A stretch of 64,000 nucleotides of DNA from Balamuthia mandrillaris (taxonomy: Eukaryota; Discosea; Longamoebia; Balamuthiidae). Made by a program: the position numbers and the translations under genes. Position 1 is the first letter of the stretch, and every line of letters begins with the position of its first letter. A model generated the notes under the pieces. It saw only the letters and a program-made list of their open reading frames with translations. It ran no database searches and was not told where the DNA came from. Of this stretch, positions 33,679 through 45,773 are shown in pieces. Where the stretch lies: positions 62,001-126,000 of the forward strand of contig JAVKOQ010000132.1 of assembly GCA_031835245.1 (NCBI GenBank). Reading direction: 5' to 3'.

Positions 33679-34813
33679 AGAAAGATGAGAAAGAAAACGA
33701 ACCACTTCCTTTGCAATCGTTCCAAATGCCTCTGCAGCAATGACCAACGCTTTGCCGCTGGGCACGAGGCTCTCCAAGGCAGCATCCAGCAGGAAGGACA
33801 TGGGCAGACAGTCGTCCAAGACGGCGTGTCCTATAAAGTCTCCCATGTATTGAGCGGCGTACGGGTTGTCCACCTCCAACTCTTCCACCGTTGCCAACGC
33901 CAATCGAAAACTATTTAGAGAGAGAGGTCAATTGTGAGTGTTGGTGGAAACTTAAACAGGAAAAGAAAAAAGAAAAAAGTACCCTTGAGCGATAGCATCA
34001 GGAGAGAGAAGGTCAGAGTTCTTGAGCTCCATGAGAAGCTTGGAGATGAGCTGACGCTCCGCCTCCTTCCTCTCTATGGTGAGGACGAGCGCCTTCTTGA
34101 CGACCTCAGGGTGAAAGTCAGGAGCGTCCATGTCCTTCAGGCACTCGCCTGCCTCCTCTCCGTCGTGCGAGCAAAGATACTCTTCCAACAGCATTGTTGC
34201 AGCTTCGTGCAGTTTTTTGTTGGCTGACGAAGATGCTTGTTCAGAAGAGGAGGAGGAGGAAGAGAGATCCTCTTCAACTTCTTGTTGTTGTGGTTGACTT
34301 TGTTCTTGTTGTTGTCGTTGTTGTTGTTGAGCTCGTCGAGCGGCAGCTGGAACGTAAATACCTGTTGCTGCCAACGTTCCGGTTTCTCTCGTTGGTTCGT
34401 TACGCTGTTGAGATGCACGACCTCCTCGCTGTGGCGCTGCTGCCACTGGAGAGTCCATTCCTGCTCCGCCCATCAAAGCACTATTGATAGCAGAGGGAAA
34501 ATGTTAAGAAACAGAATGTCAAAGGGGAAACGTGGAAGAGAGGGGGATAGAACCAGGAAGAATGCAGAAAGCAGAAAGCAAGAGGAAGAAGTGAAGAGAA
34601 GAACAGAAAATGAAATACCTGAACGGATTGGAAACTGCAGTCTCTTGAGGAGGAGCTTCTTTGCCGCTCCGACCACGAGCTTCGTAACTCGGCTGAGACC
34701 TTCGTGAAGAGTCATTTCTACCGCTACCGCGTTGAGAACCCTTTCCACCACGCGCCCGACCGCCTGCGGTTTCCCATTCGCCAGCTTGAGCTTGTTGCTT
34801 GTTGCCTCTACCA

Positions 34814-34847
<34 letters not shown>

Positions 34848-37056
34848 GCCGAGAACGAGAACCACCAACCACTTCCCAACCAGCTGCTGCCGCTGCTGCT
34901 GCTTGTGATGATGCTTTGAAAAATTGTTTAATAACTAATGAGCAAAGAAGCGAGAGGGAGCGGAGAAAGATAATTACCTCGGTCAGGTCGGCGAGAACCA
35001 CGACCACCAGAAGATGGAGCGCCCGCTGCCGGAATAGGAGTGGGAACCCGTCTCGGGGGAGAACGAGAGGTACGTCCATGTTGCTCCTTCTCTCTCAACT
35101 GCTCTCGAGTTTGAGGAGGAGCATCCTCCGTGAGTGGAATCCATCCGCTCCTTCGCATGTCCATCACGTCCTTGATCATGAAACGAGTACGCGAGGGGAA
35201 GGTTTCATCCGAGGACAGCTTGTTCAACCGGCTGAAATAGCGGTCCATAAGTTCTGGTGTCTTGTTCTTTCTCTCGAGCAGGCCGCCGATGGTAGTCATC
35301 AGCTTGCAAAAGGCCTCGATGTCCAACACTGAGGGAGAGGCGGGCAAGAGCACCGCGATAACGCATGTGTGGATGATCTTGTCAGTTAACATTTGAAGCT
35401 TGAAGAGCTCTCCTATGAATACAATGTCTATTCGGTTTTGTATGTGTGTTTTGTGTTTAAGGCGTGTCAAAGGAAAAAGCAAACATAAGGAAGGGGAAGC
35501 AAAAAAGAAAGAAAACGTACTGCCAAGAAGTCTGTTTCTGACTTTGAGTTCCTGTTCTAGCTTATCCTCTGCAGAGAGCTTTTCAAGCTCTTTCTCGATA
35601 GCAGCCTTATTCTCAAATTCCTCTTGACACTTGTTCAGCAACAGCCGGCGAAAGGTCTTTGTTTTTGTTTTTTTTGTTTGTGTTTTTGTTTTTGTTTTTT
35701 CGATAAAACGTGAGTAAGGAATGAAGCACGAAACAAGAAGAACACACAAACCTCTTTCTTGCCGTTGACTTCGAACGTGGGACATTTCTGTTGAAGCTTG
35801 ACACAGAGCTCAGCATACATGTTGGTAAACTGAGGCTCAGTGAGGGCCTTATCAAAGATGGCCTTTATGATTTCCTTAAATATATCCACTGTTGAAACTG
35901 TTCCTATCAACTCGATCAGTTGCTTGCTCAGCGGCTCAAACTTCTCCAAAGTAAGTTTGTTAAGAATTCTATTGTAAAAGAAAAGATAAAAACCATTAAA
36001 TATTTTGCGAGTTAAAGAGAAAAATAGCTAGGGACGAGTTAAGAGAGAGTCATAGTAATTAGATACAAACCCTTTGACTTTTTTGTGGAGTACTTCAGTG
36101 GTGTCTTTCGTGGCGGACCGTCGAGAGGGTTGCCACGTGTTGGCAGAAGATTGTTGACCGCCCTCCTGTCCATACGCACCAGTCTCTCCACCGGCAGCAC
36201 CATCACCGCTACCAGAGGAGGCGGAAGTAGGTACTGCAGAGGAGGAAGAGCCCTTCCAGCCTCCTCTGCCGCCGCCACCGCCACCTCGTCCTCTGCCTCC
36301 TCCTTGTGACTTGTTTTTCTGAAAACAAGTAATATGGAGATATGAGCACAGATTGCCTCATAAACGAAAGAAAGAAAAGGTAGCAAGAAGGGGAAAAGAG
36401 AGAGAGAGAGAGAGAGAGAGAGAAGGAAGAGAGAGGATACCCAGTTTCTTCCTCGTCCTCCCCCTCCACCGCCGCCGCTACCGCCGCCGGCGCCAGGCGT
36501 AGAAGCTCCATTGGATCGACGTACGGAGGAGCTTTTTGCTCCTAACATGATGTCATCAATGGCAGGCAGCCCCTCTGGCTTATCTTTGCACAACTGAACA
36601 ATAAAAAGTTGTTAATAGTGTTTTCAAATGAACGAGCGAGAGAGAAAATAGAAGCGCGTGGGGAGGGGGGAGGGAGAGAAGGAAGAAGAGAACGAAAAGA
36701 GGAGAGAGGAAAGAAAACGAAAGAGGAGAGATCTCAAGGGAGAAGCAGAGCAAAAAGTGAAAAAAGAGGGATAAACGTACAGGCTGAAAGAGAAGAAGAA
36801 AGGAGGGAGGGTAGACTTTCTTTCCACCAGTAGTGGAAGGACTGACAGCAGCCGCCGCTGCCGCAGCGGACATGGCCGTGGGCGTCGGAGCGGCGGCAAC
36901 AGCAGCAACGTCGTTCGTTGTCGTCGCTACCGCTGTTACTTGCCCATTTGTTTCTTGTGTCGGCACATCAGTTATCGTTGTTGTTGTTTCGGTGCTTTCC
37001 TCTCTCTCCTCCTCGTGGCTGACCACGGGAGTTGATGTTGAGTCCGTTTCGCTCAT
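33294..37056 (-). CDS. EIF4G: Translation initiation factor eIF4G (eIF4E-binding motif, MIF4G, MA3)
   Basis: Exons 36781-37056, 36441-36593, 36071-36318, 35752-35968, 35521-35656, 34978-35427, 34619-34913, 33983-34480, 33703-33910, 33485-33595 and 33294-33416 give about 904 residues. The end of exon 1 (79-92) is KKVYPPSFLLLFQP, a canonical Y-x4-L-phi eIF4E-binding site. Gly/Arg-rich segments surround it. MIF4G spans about 225-440: LNKLTLEKFEPLSKQLIELI, AIFDKALTEPQFTNMYAELC, VFIGELFKLQMLTDKIIH, FCKLMTTIGGLL and FMIKDVMDMRRSGWIP. An RGG-rich linker follows, then an MA3 domain at about 650-830 (KKLHEAATMLLEEYL, MGDFIGHAVLDDCL). It bridges eIF4E, eIF4A and eIF3. It lacks a C-terminal W2 domain, as in plant and fungal forms. 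Its stop codon is 37 bp from the SURF1 stop, tail to tail. Confidence 0.94.
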
Positions 37057-37140
37057 GGTTTGTTGCTGCTGTTTGAGCAATAGGAGAGAGTGAGAGAAGG
37101 AAGAGAGAGAGTGAGAGAAGGAAAGAGAGAGAGTGAGAAG

Positions 37141-37180
<40 letters not shown>

Positions 37181-37452
37181 GAGCACACTGCGTTGTTCAA
37201 AAAAAAAGTACTGATGGAAGAGGGGGACATCGAGAAGAGAGAGGAGGAAGAAAGCGAAAGTGAGAGCGAAAGTGTTTGCGAGAAAGAAGAAACGGAGTTG
37301 TGAATTATTTTGTTTTTGAACACTGAGGGGGGAAAAAACGGGGGACAGAAAGAAGAAAAAAAGCAATCGGAGTATGAAAATCTAATCTTTCGCTACTTTT
37401 TTCCTTCTTCTTCTTCTTTCAGCATTATGAAAGAGAATCGGAAAAATCGCGT

Positions 37453-37497
<45 letters not shown>

Positions 37498-38044
37498 GCG
37501 CGAAGAGAGAGCAAGAAGAGTGAGCAAGAAGAGAGAGAAGAGAGAGCAAGAAGAGAGAGACAACGAACGGGAGGGGGAAAGAAAAAAAGAGAGGAGAAAA
37601 AAAAAACATAATCGAAAAGTCGTCGGGAAGCGAACCTGCAGAGCAAAAAAAAAAAAAGGAGGGAAGATTGCTTTGCTTCCAAATCGATAAATAAAATCAA
37701 AAGTAAGAAAGAAAAGAAAAGGCTTCTTCTTCTTCTTCTTCTTTCTTTCTTTTTCTGCTTTCCACTCGGCAGAGGGCTTCTTCTTTTCTTCTTCCCCTTT
37801 TTATTTATTTATTTATTTATTTTATTGAATATTTCTTTTTTCCTTCTTTTCTTCTTTTCTTCTTATTGGCTCTTGGCGAGGGTTCCTTACTCCATCGGGA
37901 AACGGAGGCTGCCCTCCTCTCTGCCCTTTGCGTGGGACCCGCAAGGCGTGCGTTCGGACGGGGCTGTCCCGCGACCGTATCTCCAAATTTCTCAGAATTT
38001 CATGACGACATGATAAAGATTTTTATTTTTTTTGGTTTGGAAGG
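37057..38044. promoter_or_regulatory. Divergent intergenic region, eIF4G / TPR gene
   Basis: About 1 kb. 37080-37190 and 37455-37560 are GA-rich simple sequence (CT on the eIF4G sense strand, so the first block may be in its 5' UTR). 37690-37860 is T-rich. A CGACATGATAAA word at 37998-38009 lies 36 bp before the TPR gene start and matches one at 27234. No ORF is supported. Confidence 0.5.
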
Positions 38045-38593
38045 ATGATGAAAGTTGGTGGTGCTGGTGGGGCTGGTGGTGTGGCTTCGAGGCTCACAAC
38101 GACCGCGACGGGGAGGACTGTGGGTCGGTTTTGTGCGAGGCGTGGCGGGGCAGCGCACCAGCAACGACGCTCCTATCACCCCTATCCCTGGTCCGTCCCT
38201 CCCTTCTCTCTCGATTTGGAGCTTCAAGAATTGAAGGTGAGCTTTTGTTTTCTCGATTGATCAGCCTTTTCCTTCCTTCTCTTTCTATATCTTCCTTCCG
38301 CTCCAACACGTGTTTTTTTTTAAAACAAAAGCAAGCGAGAGAGCACTTGGAGCAAGAACGATACCATAAAGCCATCACGCCACTCGAAAGGTCGCTACAG
38401 ATTTTAGAGGTGCAGTGTTGATCTTTTTGTCTTTTTAAAGTGTTTGTGTTGATATGCTTATGTGGCTGGCATCTCACTGTTGAAAACACAAAAAAACCAA
38501 TCATTGCATATGCAGCCAGCACTAGGGAAGGAGCATCCCAGCGTGAAGGAGTGTCACGCTCAGCTGGCCCTTGCATTTGCCTCCACGGTACAT

Positions 38594-38634
<41 letters not shown>

Positions 38635-40170
38635 AGTTCGCTTCTCTCCTCTCTGTTCTTCTCCTCTCGCTCTTCTTCTCTTCTCTTCTTCTCTTCTTCT
38701 CTTCTTCTCTTCTTCTCTTCTTCTCTTCTTCTCTTCTTCTCTTCTTCTTTCTCTCTCTTCTCTCTTCTCTCTTCTCTCTCTTCTCTCTCTTCTCTCTCTT
38801 CTCTCTCTTCTCTCTCTTCTCTCTCTTCTCTCTCCCTACTCTCTTCTCTCTTCTCTCTCTTCTCTCTTCTCTCTTCTCTCTTTCTCTCTCTTCTCTCTTC
38901 TCTCTTCTCTCTTCTCTCTCTTCTCTCTTCTCTCTTCTCTCTTCTCTCTTCTCTCTTCTCTCTTCTCTCTTCTCTCTTCTCTCTTCTCTCTTCTCTCTTC
39001 TCTCTCTTATCTCTTCTTGCTCTCTCACATCGCATCAACAACCAAAAGGGCGACAAAGCGAGGGGAGAACGGCACTTATCTCGCTGGCCAGCCAACAACA
39101 AAGACATCGCCGCTTTAGACCGACACTTTGTCTTCTACAGAAACTTAGGCGACCATCAAAAGGCGCTTTCCTACGCTCAACAGGCTCTTGAGCAATGCGA
39201 AAAGCGCTTTTCTTCCGCACCTTATTCTGAAGATGAACAACAACGAACGAGAGCAAGATATTGGTCTGATATTGGGACCATGATGTTAATGCTTGATAGA
39301 AAGAAGGAAGGAGAGACTCTGCTGGAGAAGGGGTTGGCTCTCTTTAGCGATCCCTCTTCCACCAATGACAACGATCCTCTGAACGCTCTTATTCATGGTT
39401 TAGTTTCTTTCTTGTCGTTCTCTTCATCTCTCTCTCTCTCTCTCTCTCTCTCGCTCATTCATTCTTTCTTACGAAATAAAAACAATACAGGAGGACTTTT
39501 AAACAACATCGCATTAGTTCATTATCTCCTCCACAACGACTCCAAAGGCCAACAACTCTTTCAACAATCCATCTCCACCTACAAACAGCATCTCCCCTCC
39601 TCCAACAAACAACAAAACAACAATAGCAAGGAAGAAGCAAGCATAGAAACAAGAGCGCTTCAACGAGAATTGATGGGAGGTTTATACAATCTCGCTCACG
39701 CTCTCTCTCACCACAATCAACAGTACGATGCTGAAGATACCCTCAACGAAGCGTTGAAGTTGGCCGATGCAAAACTCGGTGAGACTCATCCTTCCATCGC
39801 TCTCTTCCTCGCTCTCCTCGGTCGCGTCTACGCTCGCTCCAATCGACCTCTCTATGCGGAGGGCATTTGGAAGAAGGGCTTGATGTTGCTCTCTTCTTCT
39901 TCCTCTTCTTCAGCACTCGAACAACACAACTCCCTTCTTCTTTCTCCTGCTTTGCGTCGCGTGAGAGAGGAGATGGTGAATGACTATGCAATGTTGTTGA
40001 AGCAAATGGGAAGGAGTCAATTGGCCGAAGAACTGCAGCAAAAGTATGCTTCCCCAGCGACGAAGAAAGAAGATGTTTTGAGGGAGAAAGAAGGGTTCTT
40101 TCCGCTTCACGTGCATTGGCATCCGTTTCTTGCTTTGCCTTCTGCTTCTGCTTCTCCTCCTTCTTTGTAA
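38045..40170 (+). CDS. TPR-repeat protein, probably mitochondrial
   Basis: Exons 38045-38236, 38332-38409, 38516-38587, 39049-39397 and 39491-40170 give 456 residues. The N-terminal ~50 residues are Arg-, Gly- and Ala-rich without acidic residues (ASRLTTTATGRTVGRFCARR), typical of a matrix targeting signal. Degenerate TPRs follow: YHKAITPLERSLQILE, HPSVKECHAQLALAFA, GDHQKALSYAQQALEQCEKR, LLNNIALVHYLLHND, YNLAHALSHHNQQYDAEDTL and HPSIALFLALLGRVYARSN. The kinesin-light-chain-like spacing recalls TTC19 (complex III maintenance), but that is only a guess. Intron 3 consists almost wholly of CT/TTCTC repeats. Confidence 0.78.
38597..39026 (+). repeat. CT / TCTTCTC simple-sequence array filling an intron
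   Basis: Fills nearly all of TPR-gene intron 3 (38588-39048) with CTCTCT and TCTTCTCTTC repeats. Pyrimidines are on the sense strand. Confidence 0.95.
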
Positions 40171-41674
40171 GAATAAAAAAGAAAACGAAAACGAAAAACA
40201 AGAGAACAGAGAGAGAGAGAGAGAGAGAGATACATTAGAACAAAAAATACTGAAAGAGGAAGAGAGAGAGAGAGAGGCAAAGATGAAAGATAAAAAAAGA
40301 CCACTGTCCTCTTGTTCGGAGGACTCGGTCGCTGTATTTAAAAAAAAAAAGAGCAAACAAAAATAAAGGGTCCATCTTTTTTGCAGTAGAGAGAGAGAGA
40401 GAGAAGAGAAGAGAAGAGAAGAGAAGAGAAGAGAAGAGAAGAGAGAGAGAACGAGCAAAGCAAAAAGGAAACGTTGGGTTCTTGTCTCCTCCAGTTTTTG
40501 CACGTTTTTTTTGTTTCCACTTCCTTCTCTTTCTTCTTTCTACATCCAAGTAAAGCAGAATGAATGTATGGCAGAAGAAAAGAAGGAAGCTGGGAGGATG
40601 GGTTTCTTCCTCCGCCGATGTTCTCGCCTCCTCGTCGTCGGTGGTCCGGTCCGTTTGTCCGTTGGGTGATGTCGAAGAGGGGGAGAACGGGATACCAGTG
40701 TTGGAACAGCATTAAAACAAAAAGCAGAGTTGGTTGGTTGGCGGGCAGAACGGCGCAGAGAAGTAGAGAGAATGGTCAGGAAGAGAGAGCTGCAACGGTA
40801 TCACCGCGCAAGGATTCCAAGACGTGGGAAGATTAGAGGATAGGGAGCTCCGTCGAGTAAACACTCGCGCTCGTCGTTGTCAGTATCTCATTACTGAAGG
40901 GGGCTTCGTTCGTCGTAAGGCTTTGTGGTTGTAGTCTTCTCCCAAAAATTAGGGCCAGTTGATATTGTTCGTAGAATGTTTGTTGTATCTTTTCCTCCCT
41001 TTTAGGAGAAGGAGAGAAAAGGATGGCCAACCGAGTCGAAGTGAGCGAAGCGCAACAATTCGAAGAGGATTGTGGTAGGATGATAATGATGATATGTACA
41101 GAAAATGATCAAAATGCTCCTCCAAAGCTTGAAGCCATATATCTTCGTTATCGGCGCCGGAAAGGGGGCATTAGCATTTCGCTTGCCACTGCCGTCTACA
41201 AGTAAATAAAAGTTGTCTCTTGTCCTCACCTTCAATAGGAGAAGGCAAGAAACATATGGCAGAAAAAAGCAAAAAACAATGATCCCCGAACCGCAAATAA
41301 AGCGAGAAGCAGCGATAGAAGACGATTAGCAAAAGAAGGGAAGAAGCCTTTTGGTCAGTTGTTGGTGTTGTTCTTCGCAAGATTGGCAAGCGCGCATTTC
41401 ATTTCGGTTGAAGGGGTGAACAAAGAGGAGAAGCGAGGTCATGAACGAACAGACAAAGCGAAAAGTAGGTCGGGGCTGTAGAGGCCTCTCGTTTTTTTCC
41501 ACGTCAAAGAACAGGGAAGCAAATAGATGATAGTAGTTGCCGCAGAGAACAGAAGGAACCGGCGTTGAGCCGAAGAAGTTGGATCAGGTCAAAGACAAGG
41601 GCATATAGAGAATGGCAAAGAAGATGGAAGGTTGAATAGGATGGATAGCTTGTTTGGGAGAGTAGTAGAGACAA
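40171..41674. other. Gene-poor convergent interval
   Basis: Lies between the 3' ends of the TPR gene (+) and the decapping-factor gene (-). GA microsatellites occur at 40208-40230, 40262-40277 and 40388-40450. A 60-codon ORF at 41023-41205 (MANRVEVSEAQQFEEDCGR start) is the best coding candidate but shows no known domain and has no splice support. No RNA gene is recognised. Confidence 0.5.
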
Positions 41675-43303
41675 TTATGCCGAAATGTTCAGCATCAGCC
41701 TCAACTCGCTGGAAAGCTGGTCCAATGAAGGGGAGGCTGCTGGTGCATGGGGCGGGGGGGCAGGCTTGTACATGGCGGTGGGCGATGGAGGCGAGGCTCT
41801 AAGAGGGACACCAGCGTTTACGGGATAGTCTTGAGGAAAGACGGGCAAAGGCATGTGCTGAGAGTGAATAGGGTGTGGTTGCTGGGGGTGAGGGGCAGCA
41901 AGGTACAAGGCGCCGGCTTTGGTCATGGAGGCAACTAGCTGGTCAAACAAGGCAGAGGAGCTGCCACTCTGTTCCAACGGAGGAATGCCAAAGGGGGTGG
42001 CAGGAGAAATTGTGGGACTTCCTTCAGGCGAGGACTTGGCCGAGCTGTTGTTGCTTCCGCTGGAAGGGGAAGGAGGTCGTTGCGGTTGGACTGTGGCGTT
42101 GTTGGGAGGGGAGGCGGGGCGTTGGCGAGTAGGGTTATCGGCATAGCGATGAAGGTTGGAGCGGCTGCCAAGGTTCTTGCTCTTGGCTCCCACGTTGGCG
42201 CCTTTCCTTGATTGACGCTTGCCGCCGTTGTTGTTGGATGTCATCATCATGGCAGGAACGGACTGCGCCCTGCTAATGTTGTTCTTGGCGTGAGGCAATG
42301 CGTGAGGGCGAGACGCAGAAGCTATAGCGTCGTTGTCGGCAGGATTGGTATCCAGCGCTGCGTTCTTGATGTCAGTGCTATTGTCGTTGTTGATGCAGTT
42401 CTGCTCTTTCAGGGTCGAAGGCGTAAACGGCTGGGAATGGCGATGATGGTGATGGTTGGTTTGAGAGACACTATCAACAGAGAGTTTGGAAGGAGAAGAA
42501 GACGTGGAGCAAAAAGCAGGAAGGGGAAGGCTGCTTGGCGGCGGCGAATTCTCAAACGCTCCACCTGCCCATCGCAAGCGCGCAGCTTGAGGCCTAAAGA
42601 TAATTTTGAATAAAAAATCAAAGAAAAGAGATGAGATCTCAGCTAGATGATGATTTCAAGGCAAAGATTAGTCTCTTACGTTTGAGGTTCTTTTGGTTGG
42701 GTAAAGGAGTTGGAACGAGGTTTGCCTGCTCGGCTGATGTTGGTGGAGGGGAGAGTGCCGCTGCTCAACGTATTGGCAATAACTTTGGGGGTGACCCGCT
42801 TGAGGTGTTTGCCGCTCTCGCTGGCGCCCTTCTTCTTTTTCTTGGGAACGTCCGTCAGGGACCGAGATTTTCTAATGTTCTGCTGCTGTTGTTGTTGGCG
42901 GGAGGGACTGGGCGTCCGGTTGACAGAGTTAGAAGAGAGAACTACGGTTTGGTATTGATCGAGAACAAATTCCTGTTTGTTTTTTTGCAAGACCAAAGTC
43001 AATCGAAAACGAATAAAGAAAAAACGAGAGAGAGAGAGAGAAAAAAAAAAGGGGAACCAACCTGAACAGGAGGAGAGGTAGAGCCTGCCACAGCTACGGT
43101 AGAGGGAAAAGCATCAAAGGCGTCCGGTTCGATCCGAGCCAAATATTCCGAGGTCAACGTGGCCAACTCCTGCAGTGGAGTCGGTTCGCTAGAAATATAT
43201 ATTAATAAATAATAAATTTACTTTATGAGAAAGAAAATAAAGGGGGGAAAAGACGGCCAAACCTGAAGCTGAATCGCCGTCGGGTTTCTCGCAGGTAAGA
43301 CAT
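41675..43303 (-). CDS. PNRC/EDC-like mRNA-decapping cofactor candidate
   Basis: Exons 43263-43303, 43062-43188, 42680-42972 and 41675-42593 give 459 residues. The protein is largely disordered (Ser, Pro, Asn, Gln rich). The key motif, spanning the exon 3/4 junction region, is RWAGGAFENSPPPSSLPLPA, which fits the (Y/F/W)-A-G-x-x-F-x-x-S-P-x-P-x-x-L-P-x-P consensus of PNRC and yeast Edc-type proline-rich motifs that bind the DCP1 EVH1 domain. The N-terminus is MSYLRETRRRFSFSEPTPLQ. The C-terminus ends in a short amphipathic helix (LDQLSSELRLMLNI), typical of a second interaction motif. It is probably an activator of 5' mRNA decapping; this rests on one motif. Confidence 0.7.
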
Positions 43304-44122
43304 CTTTGATTCTCTAACAGGTGATCTTTTCTCTTTCAAATCTATTTTTTTTTCAAATGTTGCAGAGATGAGGTATGAGAAAAATTTTTTTTTTGATTTT
43401 TGTGGAAGGGTTAAAAAATAAAATCAACATTAACAAAAAAAAAATATAAATATATACCACATACCCTGTTGGTATAAAAATTTTTTGTTGAAAGGGAGGC
43501 CACTTGCCAAGGTTGATCAAATCCCCCCTTTCTCCACTTTGTGCGTCTTGCAGACAGACCGTTTCAAAAAAAATAGTGACAACTGCTAACGCGTGTGCTA
43601 CTTTGTTTGTTTGGGTGAGCGAAAAAAAAAGTCAAAAAAAAAAAAAGTGCGCGAAAAACGTCAGTCACTCCAAAAATCATAATCAAATCAAAGCGGAGGA
43701 CAAATGAGGTAAACTCCGGAGTTGAAATTTTACGGGAAACTACGAAATATGATTTCGGATTGGTGGTTTCTAGGCGTCCACAGAATACGGGCTACAAAAA
43801 AACGAGACAACTGAGGGGTCAGTGGCTTAATTAATGTCGACATGAAGGTAATTCTCAGCGAAAATTATTTAGCAATTATCCAAATATTTATCGTCCGAAT
43901 TTTCTGATAATCGTTCCTCCTTAAAAATTGGTAATCTGACCAACGCACAATGGTTTGGTTTGACAGTGGTCCTTGTCGACACTAATTTTCCCCGCTGAAA
44001 GGAGCGGGGAAGCGGAGAGACCTTTTTGCTGCCCTTTTTTCCCTTGCCATTTCTTTTCAGTCACCTACATGCATTACTTTAAGGTAGCTCAATCAAAAAA
44101 TAAAAAAAAGAAACAAAAAGAG
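43304..44122. promoter_or_regulatory. AT-rich divergent intergenic region
   Basis: 819 bp of AT-rich sequence with poly-A/T runs. GTCGACATGA (43837) and GTCGACAC (43975) recur 138 bp apart, the same pair and near-same spacing as at 27232 and 27380. No ORF is supported. Confidence 0.45.
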
Positions 44123-45224
44123 ATGGGAAAGCAAGCCGCGGACACGTCGCTTGAAGAAGAAGCCACCGCTTCGAAGCGAAGGCGAAGAGCCGAAGAAGAA
44201 GGAGCAGAAGAAGCGGAAGAAGAGGAAGAAGGGGAAGAAGAAGAAGAAAAAGAAGAAGAAGAGGAGGAGGATGAAGAACAAGAAGACGAGGAGGAAGACG
44301 AGGAGATTGAGATCGACCAGGTTGGTGAGGAAGAAGACGAGGACGATGACTTTGATGACGGCGATGATGCCCAGGAGTTGAAAGATCTCCCTCCACCAAA
44401 CTCTGAGGTCCTTCAGATCCCCGTCATCAACTCTTCCAGAGCGGCCAAAGCCTACGCTGACCTCATCGACAACAGCCCTCACTCCAAAGGTGAAGCTATG
44501 CTTCTCCTCCTTCCTCCTCGTGTTCTCCTCACTGACCTTGACGAACCCCCTCAGCCTTGGAGTTCGAGTCCGGGTACCAGCCTCCCAAAGCGGTCGTCGA
44601 GGCCATCTGCCGGCACGGCAACTTCACCAGCCTCACCCTGGTCGGAGGCGACTGGGAGGCCTGGCTCGGGCGCTTCCCAAGGCTCATGAAGAGGAACCCC
44701 CACTTGAGGCGAGTCATCCTCAGCGGCTGCCCCCAGTCCGGCTGCGAGGGCTACGACCGCATGATCTACGCCTGCCACTTCCTGCGCGAGTTGGAGCATC
44801 TGGATGTCTCTGGTAAGTGCAACCCGCTGCACTCGTGGTCGTGGTCGTTGCTGTCGTCGTTTGCTGTTACTGCTGCCCCAGCAGTTCGTTGCTGACTTCT
44901 TTCCACCACCTTCCCACCCATGCGGCGCTGTTGGCAGATAACTACGAGGAGATGGGCCAAGCAAAAGCGGTGGCCTTTCTCATCGACAAAGACCATCCCT
45001 CGCTCAGGTCCGTCAACCTCGCGAACAACGAGCTGGAGGACGAGCACCTCGAAGCGGTCGTGAGGGCCGTCAAGAAGGCCGCGCAGAGGAAAACGCTGAT
45101 CCTGGAGAGCCTCGCGGGCATCGACCTGAACGACAAACAATGGCTCAAGGTCCTGGGCTTGAGAAGCACTGAGTTTGGCGACAAGAGCAACGAGGACATC
45201 CTGCGTCATTTGAGAGAGCATTAG
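44123..45224 (+). CDS. Acidic leucine-rich-repeat protein
   Basis: Exons 44123-44489, 44555-44812 and 44938-45224 give 303 residues. Residues 1-85 hold a basic patch (ASKRRRRAEE) and a long Glu/Asp run, like nuclear acidic proteins. From about 120 there are ribonuclease-inhibitor-like LRRs: FTSLTLVGGDWEAWLGRF, PHLRRVILSGCPQSGCEGYD, LRELEHLDVSGDNYEEMG, PSLRSVNLANNELEDEHLE and KTLILESLAGIDLND. No catalytic motif is seen. The role is unknown, perhaps a nuclear scaffold. Confidence 0.78.
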
Positions 45225-45773
45225 AGAGAGAGAACGCGTATACACCAGCAGTTCGCTTATAAGCACCCCCATTCCACGCCGTTTGCCTCCATCATCCACA
45301 GCTCACAGAGAGCCGGCTGGCCCTGTCAGGACTCTCGGTGTGCCGTGCGTAAGCAGGTCACCATCCGCTGAGAGAAGAGAGGTCATTGGAATGCAACAGC
45401 AGATGCCAACGTTCAACGACCTGCAGAGACTGTTGGCCTACTGTGCGTCGGAAGGAGAGAGCAAGGGAGAGATGGCTGGACCTGTTGAGCAAAGAAGCAG
45501 CAACAAAAAAAGAGGAGAAGAAGGTTGATGAGGAGAGGAACTCCAAGAGACTGGCCTCCTCGGGTCGAGGCTAGCTTGGTGGAGCGACATTCCTGCTGCA
45601 GCCTTGGTTCCGGAAGAGAGAGAGCAGCCACAGAGAGAGAGAGAGAGAGAGAGAGTCAGCTAGGCGAAGAGGGAGGGGTTGGAAGAGGCCCATCCCGTTC
45701 GTGGCAACGTTGCGTCGGCTGAAGCTGTTTTATACAAAAATAAATAATAAAGCAAAAGCAAAAGAGAGAGATA
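45225..45773. other. Intergenic spacer
   Basis: 549 bp between two plus-strand genes with a GA microsatellite at about 45635-45655. An ORF at 45283-45528 lacks recognisable features and splice support. Nothing else is seen. Confidence 0.45.

Noticed and set aside
36319-36440. Possible U12-type intron (donor GTATCCTCT) in eIF4G
   Set aside because: The donor is close to the U12 consensus, but no TCCTTRAC branch point lies near the acceptor; treated as an ordinary GT-AG intron.
38094-39107. 337-codon minus-strand ORF of Arg/Glu repeats
   Set aside because: Antisense translation of the CT/TCTTC array in a TPR-gene intron; similar Arg-, Glu-, Leu- or Phe-only ORFs at 32570-33050, 46170-46645 and 49395-50419 are simple-sequence artefacts.
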